The notes below the pieces were generated by a model. It worked only from the letters and a program-made list of their open reading frames with translations, was not told the DNA's origin and did no database searches. From Anaerococcus murdochii (GTDB lineage: Bacteria; Bacillota; Clostridia; Tissierellales; Peptoniphilaceae): a stretch of DNA of 64,000 nt. The stretch spans positions 1,488,001 to 1,552,000 of the forward strand of contig NZ_JAIPME010000002.1 in the NCBI RefSeq assembly GCF_019957155.1. Reading direction: 5' to 3'. The translations under genes were made by a program, and so were the position numbers. This document shows positions 43,286-51,086 of the stretch, in pieces; the first letter of the stretch is position 1, and every line of letters begins with the position of its first letter.

Positions 43286-43595
43286 GATTTCTTTTATTTC
43301 TTAATTCATCATAGTGGGCTTTTCTTTTAGGATTTTCCTTAAACCAACCCTTAAGAACTCTTTGTTCTTGCTCAATAACTTCACCAATTGACCAAAAACA
43401 GCAACAGGCAATTACACCAGCAAAGATGCTAGGGATAAGAGATTTGATGTAAAGGGAAAGGGCAACAAAAATTATACCAAATAAAATAAAAAATTTGTTA
43501 ACCTTTCTCCCAAAATAATATTCGCCCTTGATCACAAGGGGATGAAAAATTCCTATTAAAAAAAATGTCACGACGCCAATAATAATTCCTTCCAT
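43275..43595 (-). CDS. DUF4491 family small membrane protein
   Basis: A 106-residue protein with three membrane segments. GIIIGVVTFFLIGIFHPLVIKGEYYFGRK at the start and the C-terminal WSIGEVIEQEQRVLKGWFKENPKRK match the DUF4491 family. The role is unknown. An AAGGAGG site lies before the ATG. Its end overlaps the tetR -35 element. Confidence 0.85.
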   Translation of the reverse strand: MEGIIIGVVTFFLIGIFHPLVIKGEYYFGRKVNKFFILFGIIFVALSLYIKSLIPSIFAGVIACCCFWSIGEVIEQEQRVLKGWFKENPKRKAHYDELRNKRNLDK

Positions 43596-43649
43596 AAATC
43601 CTCCTTATATAATTATCATATACATTGAAAAATTGGTCAAATATTTAAG

Positions 43650-43685
43650 AAAACCCTTAAAATTAAAGAATGTAAAAGGGTTTTT
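43650..43685 (+). other. Stem-loop in XRE-gene leader region
   Basis: AAAACCCTT (43650-43658) and AAGGGTTTT (43676-43684) form a 9-bp stem with a 17-base loop followed by T's, in the gap between divergent genes. It could be a leader attenuator or a spurious stem; no clear promoter is seen before it. Confidence 0.3.
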
Positions 43686-43764
43686 ACATAAAAAAACTTG
43701 AGTGTAAAGTGATATAGATAGACTAAATAAATAAAATTTTTTAATATAGACTTAGGAGGTAAGA

Positions 43765-44169
43765 ATGAAAATCGGAGATAAATTAAAAAATGCCAGGTTA
43801 AAAAAATCCATGACCCAAGAAGAAGTTGCAGAAAAACTTTTTGTCTCCAGGCAATCAATATCAAACTGGGAAAATAACAAAACATATCCTGACATTGGAA
43901 ATGTAATCGCCTTGTCAGACTTATACCAAATAAGTCTTGATGAGCTTTTAAAAGGGAGTGATAATTTTATGAAACACTTAGAAGAATCAACAAACATTGT
44001 AGAATCAAACAAAAAACTCATTTTTATTATAGTAATTGCTTTAATAGCAATGATTGTAATGGCACTTTTTACAGAATTTTTGCCAGAAAAAGTATTTTTG
44101 ATTTCAATATTTAGCCTTGCAGTAATAGTAACAGGCTTAGTTTATAGCGAGATTATTAAAAGATTTTAG
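43765..44169 (+). CDS. XRE-family HTH regulator with two membrane segments
   Basis: A 134-residue protein. Residues 1-65 are a Cro/CI-type helix-turn-helix (GDKLKNARLKKSMTQEEVAEKLFVSRQSISNWENNKTYPDI). After a linker two membrane segments follow (about 84-103 and 107-127). Membrane-tethered XRE regulators of this form are common in Firmicutes and may tie membrane state to transcription. The neighbouring small membrane gene starts 9 bases later and is probably co-transcribed. AGGAGG lies before the ATG. Confidence 0.82.
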   Translation: MKIGDKLKNARLKKSMTQEEVAEKLFVSRQSISNWENNKTYPDIGNVIALSDLYQISLDELLKGSDNFMKHLEESTNIVESNKKLIFIIVIALIAMIVMALFTEFLPEKVFLISIFSLAVIVTGLVYSEIIKRF

Positions 44170-44178
44170 GAGAAAGAT

Positions 44179-44526
44179 ATGGATATAAAATTAATAATAA
44201 TGATAATTAGCGGGGCAGTTTTTGTGGTTGGTGGTTTTATCCTCCAATATAATATCTACCAAATGACTCAAATTGATGCAAAAGCGAGGGGACTTAAACA
44301 CCCTAGATTATTGGGTGTCTTAAATATTTCAGGCAATAATGGCAATGCATTTTTGCTAGCATATTTAATTGGTAGGAAAAAATATCCTATACAAAATATT
44401 TCTAGTAAGGATTTGGCAGATTTAGAATCCTATAAGAAAAAATCTCTCCTTGCCTTATCAATGAACCTTATAGCATCCTTGGTTTTTGTAATAGCCTTTA
44501 TATACTATAAGGGGATGACATTATAA
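44179..44526 (+). CDS. Small conserved-looking membrane protein
   Basis: A 115-residue protein with an N-terminal membrane segment (about 4-24), a middle section with ARGLKHPRLLGVLNISGNNGNAFLLAYLIGRKKYPI, and a C-terminal membrane segment (about 91-111). I do not recall a named family. It follows the membrane-tethered XRE regulator within the same unit and could be its partner or target. Confidence 0.55.
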   Translation: MDIKLIIMIISGAVFVVGGFILQYNIYQMTQIDAKARGLKHPRLLGVLNISGNNGNAFLLAYLIGRKKYPIQNISSKDLADLESYKKKSLLALSMNLIASLVFVIAFIYYKGMTL

Positions 44527-44532
44527 AGACTT

Positions 44533-44567
44533 AAAAAGCTTAGGCAATTTCTCGCCTAAGCTTTTTT
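44533..44567. terminator. Strong bidirectional terminator
   Basis: AAAAAGCTTAGGC (44533-44545), an 8-base loop, GCCTAAGCTTTTTT (44554-44567). It separates converging operons and serves both. Confidence 0.92.
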
Positions 44568-46328
44568 CTATACATATAATTCTGCTTGCGTTGTGAACAT
44601 CTCTTTATAGAGGCCGTCCTCTTTTATTAATTGGTCATGGGTCCCGTTTTCTGTGATTTTTCCAGCATCACAGACAATTATTCTATCTGCATATTTGGTA
44701 GACGATAGTCTGTGGGAGATGAAAAGGGAAGTTTGCCCTTTAGAAATTTTTAGCATATTTTCAAAGATTTCCTGTTCACTTCTCGGATCTAGGGCGCTGG
44801 TTGGTTCATCCATGATAAAAAACTTTCCTTCATGGAAGATTGAACGGGCAAGGGCGATTTTTTGACCGATGCCACCTGATGGCTCGACAGATTTATCTGA
44901 GAAAAGATAGGTAAGGAAGGTATCTTCCTTTTCTAATTGTTTACCTATCCAATCCGACAAATTTAAGATGTCAAAGGCCCTATCCATATCCCTGTATTCA
45001 TCATCACTGATATCTTCCTTTAGTTTACTAGTAATATTTTCGCTAATCCTAAAAGGAAAGAGCCTAAAGTCTTGGAAGGTAGGAGATAAGATTTCATAAT
45101 ATTTTTTTGTTGAAATCTCAGATATATCTATATCGTTTAGGTAGATATGGCCCTCAGTGGGTTCGTAAAATTTACACAAGAGTTTTACTATTGTTGATTT
45201 GCCAGCTCCGTTTTTGCCTACAAGTGCAAGGGTTTCTCCATTTTTTATTTCAAAGGAACAATCTTTTAGGACATAATCTTCACTTGCTGGATACTTAAAG
45301 GATACATTTTCAAATCTTATCCTAATCTCATTTGTATCAATATCTGTAATTTCTCCCTTATCAAGCAGGCCTTCTTCCATTTCAAGGAAATTGAAAAATA
45401 CATCAAGTTGGGAATTTACAGAAATAACCTTAGCGTAGTTTTGCTGGATGAGATTAGTTGCGTTTATAACCTGGATTAAGGAGTTGAAGTACATGGTGAA
45501 GTTTGCAAGGCTAATTGTCTTATCGATTAATTTATAGGTTAGGTAAATTAAAGTAAGTATTATTGATCCATTTGCACTTACATTCATAATCCCAGTGTAG
45601 ATTCCGTTTTTGTTGAAGTAGTCGGTTGATGATTTAATCATCTCATTTTGGTAGTAATCAGCTTTTTCAAGAACTAATTCTTGACCATCATAGATTTCAA
45701 TGTCTTTAAAATATCTTAGATCTGATGCAAAATTAGCAAAAAACCTGTATGACCTTAGGTCAGAGATGTTATTTTCTTGGTATTTTAGTTCGTTTTCTTT
45801 AATTAGTGTCACAATTTTCTTGTTTATCAAAACTAACAAAACCAACAAGATAATGATAGCAGGATTTAGCTTTACAAGTATTCCTAAAGATAAGATTCCT
45901 GTTATCACTGCCGATATTACTAAGACAATTATGTCATAAAGGGTGTACATTTCCCAAACGGCATAGTGGGCCTGCTCCATCATGTCCTGGATTTCTTTGG
46001 AGTCGGATTTTTCTATGGGTAGTCTTAGGGATTTTTTTGCTATCTTAAAGGTGAGTTTGTCTGACATATCTTCAAAGGTGAGAGTCAGATAATTGTTTAG
46101 CCATCTATAGGTTACTTCTTTGATAAAACCTAGGACTATAACCAAGAGGCCAAGGCCTAGACAAAATGAAATTCTTTTTTGTCCCATAAGCTCATCTATA
46201 ATTAGCTTTGGAGCGAAAATATTTATAAGAGGCAAGAACCCAAGGACTAGGTTTGTTATAATGACTTTGAGGGTAAAACCTGGGCGGTAGGTGTCTATTA
46301 ATTTAAAAAGTTTTCTTATATTTTTCAT
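44568..46328 (-). CDS. ABC exporter, fused permease-ATPase, second half-transporter
   Basis: A 586-residue type IV (exporter) half-transporter: six membrane segments (about residues 15-300) followed by an ATPase with Walker A GKNGAGKST, Q-loop SPTFQDFRLFPF, a signature read as PSGGIGQK, Walker B FIMDEPTSALDP and switch ISHRLSS. The signature motif is degenerate (LSGGQ would be normal), so the pair probably has one canonical and one altered ATP site, as in many heterodimeric exporters. Substrate unknown. It overlaps the partner gene by 4 bases. Confidence 0.88.
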   Translation of the reverse strand: MKNIRKLFKLIDTYRPGFTLKVIITNLVLGFLPLINIFAPKLIIDELMGQKRISFCLGLGLLVIVLGFIKEVTYRWLNNYLTLTFEDMSDKLTFKIAKKSLRLPIEKSDSKEIQDMMEQAHYAVWEMYTLYDIIVLVISAVITGILSLGILVKLNPAIIILLVLLVLINKKIVTLIKENELKYQENNISDLRSYRFFANFASDLRYFKDIEIYDGQELVLEKADYYQNEMIKSSTDYFNKNGIYTGIMNVSANGSIILTLIYLTYKLIDKTISLANFTMYFNSLIQVINATNLIQQNYAKVISVNSQLDVFFNFLEMEEGLLDKGEITDIDTNEIRIRFENVSFKYPASEDYVLKDCSFEIKNGETLALVGKNGAGKSTIVKLLCKFYEPTEGHIYLNDIDISEISTKKYYEILSPTFQDFRLFPFRISENITSKLKEDISDDEYRDMDRAFDILNLSDWIGKQLEKEDTFLTYLFSDKSVEPSGGIGQKIALARSIFHEGKFFIMDEPTSALDPRSEQEIFENMLKISKGQTSLFISHRLSSTKYADRIIVCDAGKITENGTHDQLIKEDGLYKEMFTTQAELYV

Positions 46329-48064
46329 AGGACCTCCTTGTAATTGTCTGCTTGGAGATTATAGAGGTCTTTATAATCCTCACAAGTATTCATCAGCTCA
46401 TCATGAGTCCCATTTGCGAGAATCTTACCGTCTTTAAGATAAATTATCCTGTCACAAAACTTAGTCGATGCCAGTCTGTGGGAGATAAAAATCGAAGACT
46501 TATCTTTGGTGAGATTATCGTAGAGCATATAAAGCTCTCTTTCGTTAAGGGCATCAAGTTGGGCTGTCGGCTCATCTAGAATAAGAAGCTTAGCCTTAGA
46601 TTTTGCAATAGCTCTGGCTAAAAATAGTCTTTGCTTTTGACCACCAGATAAATCAACCCCGTCATTATCCAGAATCCTTAGAAGAGTCTGGTCATCTTTT
46701 TTATCATATTTATTTATGATTTCATCTAGGTGGGTCATCTTGTAAATATCGTCTATATCTCTATTCTCAGTTGACATTAGAATATTTTCCTTAAAGGAAA
46801 ATGGCAAGAGATTTGAATCTTGAAAGACAGCTGAGATTAGCTTTTTATAATCTATTTGCGAATTCTTTATATCTTCACCATTTATCAAAAGTTTGCCTTC
46901 TGTCGGTTCGTACAGTCCAGCAAGAAGGAGGGCAAGGGTAGACTTACCAGCACCATTTTCACCTACAAGGGCGATTGTTTCTGAGTCTTTTATCTTTAAA
47001 TTTATATTTCTAAGAACATAGTCATCTGTACCTGGATATTTAAAAGAAACATAGTCAAGTACAATTTCTACTTGTTCTGGATAAATTTCTTGTTTTTGGT
47101 CCTTATAGACATCTGTAATCTTAAAAAATGGCTTAAACATAGTGAAGTTTCTCCTGATATCAGAAAAAACCCACATGGTCTGGTGGTTAAAGGCAATAAA
47201 TGCGAAAATCGCTGTAAAATAGACATAGAAAGATGCTATAGAAATTCCACCTCCAATAAGGCCTGTCATTAGCCAATAAATAATAAGACCGTCTCTGATT
47301 AGGTTAAAAATATTTGCCAAGGTAAAAATTCTTAGAGTCTTTGTGTTAACATCTCCGAGGCGAATTATCCTATCTTTATTTGTTTTGCCATAATAAGATT
47401 TAAATATCCTTATGGTATCGAAAATCAAAATATCTTGCTTAGATAGGGGAGATTTCATTTCGTTATTAAGCTTTGCAAACTTATCCCAATTTGGACTCAC
47501 TTCGTCCCAGTATCTGTTATAAGATTTTGGGACTTGGTTTAAAAGTGCCCAAGAAAGGCCAGTTAGGATTAGTGTTGTGATTAAGACCCAAAGATCCATT
47601 GTAGTAAAAATCCACAAAAATCCACCGATAGAAATCATCATGGAAAAGACATTTGGTAGATCCATCATAATGCCACCAGCTCCGAGCCAAGGCGATTCTA
47701 CAGCCTTCATGGCATCACTTATTTTTTCGGATTCTTTCTTTTCTTTTTTAAGAGCGTAGGGTAGGTAGAGCGAATACTCTGTGATCATATTCATTAGCTT
47801 ATAGCGGACGTGGTTCATCCTCATCCTGTAATTGCCCATAACAAAGGCATCAAAAAAGCTAATTAATGAAGAAATAAAAAATAAGCCTATGAAAAACATG
47901 GGAAAAACTTCAGGATTTCCTTGGTAGTTTTCTAGTATATAGGCAGGCGAAATAATCCATAAGAAGGGTTTGATCCCTACAAATAGACCGTAAAGTGCGA
48001 TTAGTAAAAACATAATTGGCTCCAAATGAGCCATCTTTTTAATCAAAAATTTAAATTCTTTCAT
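46325..48064 (-). CDS. ABC exporter, fused permease-ATPase, first half-transporter
   Basis: A ~579-residue half-transporter with six membrane segments, then an ATPase with GENGAGKST, Q-loop AVFQDSNLLPFSF, signature LSGGQKQRLFLARA, LLILDEPTAQLDA and ISHRLAS. With the downstream gene it probably forms a heterodimeric multidrug- or peptide-type exporter. The start is uncertain: AAGGAGG (48090-48084) lies 19 bases before the ATG at 48064, but a perfect 7-bp hairpin fills that gap and would bring them close together. The in-frame ATG at 48100 lacks a ribosome binding site. Expression appears controlled by the leader peptide upstream. Confidence 0.85.
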   Translation of the reverse strand: MKEFKFLIKKMAHLEPIMFLLIALYGLFVGIKPFLWIISPAYILENYQGNPEVFPMFFIGLFFISSLISFFDAFVMGNYRMRMNHVRYKLMNMITEYSLYLPYALKKEKKESEKISDAMKAVESPWLGAGGIMMDLPNVFSMMISIGGFLWIFTTMDLWVLITTLILTGLSWALLNQVPKSYNRYWDEVSPNWDKFAKLNNEMKSPLSKQDILIFDTIRIFKSYYGKTNKDRIIRLGDVNTKTLRIFTLANIFNLIRDGLIIYWLMTGLIGGGISIASFYVYFTAIFAFIAFNHQTMWVFSDIRRNFTMFKPFFKITDVYKDQKQEIYPEQVEIVLDYVSFKYPGTDDYVLRNINLKIKDSETIALVGENGAGKSTLALLLAGLYEPTEGKLLINGEDIKNSQIDYKKLISAVFQDSNLLPFSFKENILMSTENRDIDDIYKMTHLDEIINKYDKKDDQTLLRILDNDGVDLSGGQKQRLFLARAIAKSKAKLLILDEPTAQLDALNERELYMLYDNLTKDKSSIFISHRLASTKFCDRIIYLKDGKILANGTHDELMNTCEDYKDLYNLQADNYKEVL

Positions 48065-48066
48065 AG

Positions 48067-48082
48067 TGCCGAAAATTCGGCA
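48067..48082 (-). other. Hairpin between Shine-Dalgarno and start of the ABC exporter
   Basis: TGCCGAA, TT, TTCGGCA: a perfect 7-bp palindrome filling most of the 19-base gap between AAGGAGG and the ATG at 48064. Folding would shorten the effective spacing. Confidence 0.55.
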
Positions 48083-48084
48083 TC

Positions 48085-48129
48085 CTCCTTGGTTTTTCAT
48101 ATGTAAGTCAAGGAGCTATCCTTACTTAC
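48085..48129 (-). promoter_or_regulatory. Alternative hairpins controlling ABC exporter translation
   Basis: On the minus strand, hairpin A: GTAAGTAAGGA (48129-48119), TAGC loop, TCCTTGACTTAC (48114-48103), 11 bp with one bulged G, starting in the leader stop codon. Alternative B: CTCCTTG (48115-48109) pairs with CAAGGAG (48091-48085), which contains the exporter Shine-Dalgarno. The two structures exclude each other, as in translational attenuators. No T run follows, so control of translation fits better than transcription termination. Confidence 0.55.
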
Positions 48130-48167
48130 TAGTTACGGGTTTTCTTTCTTTTTCTTAATTTTGTCAT
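48129..48167 (-). CDS. Leader peptide of ABC exporter operon (12 residues)
   Basis: A 13-codon frame (ATG at 48167-48165, TAG at 48131-48129) coding for MTKLRKRKKTRN, seven of twelve residues being Lys or Arg. AAAGGAG lies 9 bases upstream. It follows a promoter on the same strand and directly precedes mutually exclusive hairpins that include the exporter ribosome binding site. Leader peptides like this (for example BmrB before the BmrCD exporter) let ribosome stalling control drug exporters. That role here is inferred. Confidence 0.55.
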   Translation of the reverse strand: MTKLRKRKKTRN

Positions 48168-48198
48168 TTTTCTTTTCTCCTTTCTTTAAACTTCTAAT

Positions 48199-48227
48199 AA
48201 TTTACCACGGTAGAATATTTATGTCAA
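48199..48227 (-). promoter_or_regulatory. Promoter of leader peptide/ABC exporter operon
   Basis: On the minus strand TTGACA (48227-48222), a 17-base spacer, then TAAATT (48204-48199) with TG two bases before it (TGGTAAATT, extended -10). It lies just after the preceding minus-strand gene. Confidence 0.65.
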
Positions 48228-48231
48228 ATAT

Positions 48232-48843
48232 TTATCTACCAGTAGCAAAGGAAATGATAGTATTTTTTCCTTCTTTTCTGATGTCTAAAACCTTAAATCT
48301 CCTGATTTTATAAGTATTATCAAAATTGATATAAGAATTAATCACAGTGCCAAGACCTGCCACTTCTGTAATTCCTGCTTTTGTTGTGATAGGTAGGTTA
48401 GAATCGATGGCGTAATTTATCATCTCATCGAAAAGCTCAGCATCTATATCAGATGTGCAATCTAATAGGGTAATATAAGCCTTATCTTCGCTTAGAAATA
48501 AGTTTGTTTTAACATTACCATAAAATCCTTCTAGGAAAATTTGAAAGAGAATGTAGGCTGTATTGTAGGATAGGTTTCTGTATCTTAAAGCCTTATCAAC
48601 AACTAATTCGATTGTATCTTCTGTATATCTGCCCTTTACAGAAATAAGGTCTTTGCCTTTATTTTCCTTGACTTCGACAACCTCAAGACCTCCTGCAGTC
48701 TTGTAATCGTTTATCAAAAAATCATCACTAGGCATAAAGATAGTTTTTTCTACTAGAAGCTGGCTAATATTATTTTTAAATCTCTTATCTTTTACTTCTG
48801 CGGTGAAGGATAAGATTTCTGGATATTTTTCGTAAATTTTCAT
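48232..48843 (-). CDS. Degenerate AlaX-like (alanyl-tRNA editing domain-like) protein
   Basis: A 203-residue soluble protein. The layout recalls trans-editing AlaX proteins: EKTIFMPSDD (family TxFYPxGGGQ), AGGLEVVEVKENKGKDLISVKG (the small beta domain), then ALRYRNLSYNTAYILFQ (residues 84-100), where AlaX has RxxxMxxHTAxHLL. The zinc histidines are replaced (N94, I98) and no C-terminal CGGTH-type motif is seen, so editing activity is doubtful. Alternatively it is an unrelated conserved protein; I am only moderately sure. It has a divergent promoter shared with comEC. Confidence 0.35.
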   Translation of the reverse strand: MKIYEKYPEILSFTAEVKDKRFKNNISQLLVEKTIFMPSDDFLINDYKTAGGLEVVEVKENKGKDLISVKGRYTEDTIELVVDKALRYRNLSYNTAYILFQIFLEGFYGNVKTNLFLSEDKAYITLLDCTSDIDAELFDEMINYAIDSNLPITTKAGITEVAGLGTVINSYINFDNTYKIRRFKVLDIRKEGKNTIISFATGR

Positions 48844-48851
48844 GATTTTCT

Positions 48852-48891
48852 CCTCTAATCTATTATATCATATGATATAATGAAATAGAGG
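48852..48891. promoter_or_regulatory. Palindromic divergent promoter
   Basis: A perfect 20-bp palindrome (48862-48881) holds a TATAAT on each strand, plus strand at 48876-48881 and minus strand at 48867-48862. Outer arms CCTCTA (48852-48857) and TAGAGG (48886-48891) extend the symmetry and include the ribosome binding sites of both flanking genes. No good -35 is seen on either side. Confidence 0.6.
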
Positions 48892-48896
48892 TTTTT

Positions 48897-51086
48897 ATGA
48901 AAAAAAGAATCGCCCCTTTTCTTTTGGGTTTAATCCTTGGAATTCTGGGCTTTATTAATTTTGAAAATGTGAATATCCTTTTTTTTGGACTTATTTTTGG
49001 AACCCTTTTTTTATTTTTTTATAGGAAAAGCAAAGAATACGCTATATTTTTTCTTGCAATCCTAATAGGATTTTCTTTGGCAAGTTTTAAATTTTCTAGG
49101 ATTAATCCTAAGGAAAGTAAAAATGTAAATATAAATTTTACTATAATTGATAAAAAGATGAGCAAAAACTCATTAAGATATACTATTAAAATTGATGAAA
49201 ATGGGAAAAAAGCCTTCATGTTTGATGAAAATGACTTTGATATTGGAGATAAAATCTCATGTGCTGGAGACCTTAAGCTTGTAAGGAGAAATACCAATCC
49301 AAATCTCTTTTCCTATAGATCTTATGCTATTTCAAAGGGAATTGGTCTTGAATTTAAGCCTAGAAACCTAAATCAAGAAGTTATAAGGACGAGATCTTCG
49401 AATATTTTCCTAAGTCTAAGAAGATCTTTTACATCTTATTTAAACAGGATTTTTAGGGAATATTTATCCAAAGATTCTGCTGACTTTGTTATTTCGGTAA
49501 TTTTGGCGGACAATCTTTTTGAAAAGGGAGATATAAATAAGCTTGGTCTTGCTCATATCCTTGCTATTTCAGGCTTTCACTTAAATCTCTTGATGAATTT
49601 TATGGTTTTAATCTTATCCAAAATTGGCCTTTCCTATAAGAAATCCATGATACTTTCACTAATATTAGCTAGTCTTTATGGCTATATAATTGGTTTTGCC
49701 TATTCAATCCTTAGGGTAATAATAGTTAGTACAATTGTTTTTCTTGGGTTTTTATTAAGACGTGGAGTTGATAGGGTCAAGGCCTTGATGGTTGCAGCAA
49801 TTTTGATTTTATTTATAAATCCTTTTGCCATCCTAAACACTGGTTTTATTCTTACCTTTGTAACCATGCTTGCAATTTACAAGATTTATCCAAGACTTAA
49901 GGCTTATTTTAAGGAAGGATTCATTAGGAAAAACCTTGCCTTTACAACCAGTATCCAAATCGCAGCTCTGCCTTTTACTGCCTATTACTTTAGGTATTTT
50001 AATTTCCTTAGCATCATTGCAAACTTTTTGGTAGTGCCTGTTTTTGAATTTGGCATGTATATTATTTTCAGCCTGATATTTTTATATCCGATTTTTAAAG
50101 GCTTACTAAAACCAGGATTTATGGTCCTTGATATAATGATTAGGTCAATATTTAATATGACGGAAATACTCGCAAAAATTAGGTTTTTATCTTTTGATTT
50201 TATAGCAGAAAGTATCTTTATAAGCCTCTACCTTTTTGCACTTATCTTTGTACTTACAAATATAAAAAATAAAAAAGGCTTAGGTAAATTTTTTAAGGCT
50301 TCTTTTGTCATTGTTATCTTATCAATGGCTGTTAGAAGTCTCGATAGACCAATAGAATACCAAATGATAGATATTGGCCAAGGAGACGCATTTTTGCTTA
50401 ATGATAGGGGCAAATATTATATGATAGATGTGGGTGGACCAAAGTACAAGGACTATGATTCGGGAGAAAGAATCCTTGTGCCTTACTTAAAAAGTCTTGG
50501 AATCAAGGAAATTGAGGCCGTATTTATAAGTCATGAAGACTCTGATCACGCTGGCAATCTTGATATATTAAGGAAAAATATAAGAATTAAGAAAATTGTA
50601 ACTGATAATAAGGTTTCAAAAGAATTTATAGAAAAATACCAGCCAAGTTTTATGGGAATAGGTGATGAGTTTAAGTTAAAATCTGGTAAAATTACCTGTA
50701 TCTATGATGGGGCTGGGGGAGACCTTGATAAAAATGACCAGTCCCTAGGGCTTTTACTTAACATTAGGGGCAATAAAATTTTGACTATGGGGGATTTATC
50801 ATCGCCTTATGAAGATAAACTTAAAGTCGAGGCAGATATTTTAAAATTATCCCACCATGGTTCAGCTTCATCTAGCTCCAAGGAATTTATAGATCAAGTT
50901 AATCCAATGATGGTATTAATTTCTGCTGGAAGGGATAATACTTACGGCCATCCAAATAAAAAAGTTCTAGAAAATGTTGGCGATATTAAAAAATATAACA
51001 CCCAAACTGATGGTCTTGTAAAAATCAACTTTTATAAGGGCAGGGTCAAGGTAGAAAAATATTTGAAGGGAGGATTTTTTAGGTGA
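48897..51086 (+). CDS. comEC: ComEC/Rec2 family competence protein
   Basis: A 729-residue membrane channel predicted to pass single-stranded DNA into the cell. It has an N-terminal pair of membrane segments and an OB-like DUF4131 region (NINFTIIDKKMSKNSLRY, YRSYAISKGIG), the competence domain (about residues 190-470; LAHILAISGFHLNLLMNF, YGYIIGFAYSILRVII) and a C-terminal metallo-beta-lactamase-like domain with DIGQGDAFLL, SHEDSDHAGN and LKLSHHGS, metal ligands intact. The length is typical. It overlaps holA by 4 bases. Other competence genes are not in the window, so transformability cannot be judged. Confidence 0.93.
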   Translation: MKKRIAPFLLGLILGILGFINFENVNILFFGLIFGTLFLFFYRKSKEYAIFFLAILIGFSLASFKFSRINPKESKNVNINFTIIDKKMSKNSLRYTIKIDENGKKAFMFDENDFDIGDKISCAGDLKLVRRNTNPNLFSYRSYAISKGIGLEFKPRNLNQEVIRTRSSNIFLSLRRSFTSYLNRIFREYLSKDSADFVISVILADNLFEKGDINKLGLAHILAISGFHLNLLMNFMVLILSKIGLSYKKSMILSLILASLYGYIIGFAYSILRVIIVSTIVFLGFLLRRGVDRVKALMVAAILILFINPFAILNTGFILTFVTMLAIYKIYPRLKAYFKEGFIRKNLAFTTSIQIAALPFTAYYFRYFNFLSIIANFLVVPVFEFGMYIIFSLIFLYPIFKGLLKPGFMVLDIMIRSIFNMTEILAKIRFLSFDFIAESIFISLYLFALIFVLTNIKNKKGLGKFFKASFVIVILSMAVRSLDRPIEYQMIDIGQGDAFLLNDRGKYYMIDVGGPKYKDYDSGERILVPYLKSLGIKEIEAVFISHEDSDHAGNLDILRKNIRIKKIVTDNKVSKEFIEKYQPSFMGIGDEFKLKSGKITCIYDGAGGDLDKNDQSLGLLLNIRGNKILTMGDLSSPYEDKLKVEADILKLSHHGSASSSSKEFIDQVNPMMVLISAGRDNTYGHPNKKVLENVGDIKKYNTQTDGLVKINFYKGRVKVEKYLKGGFFR

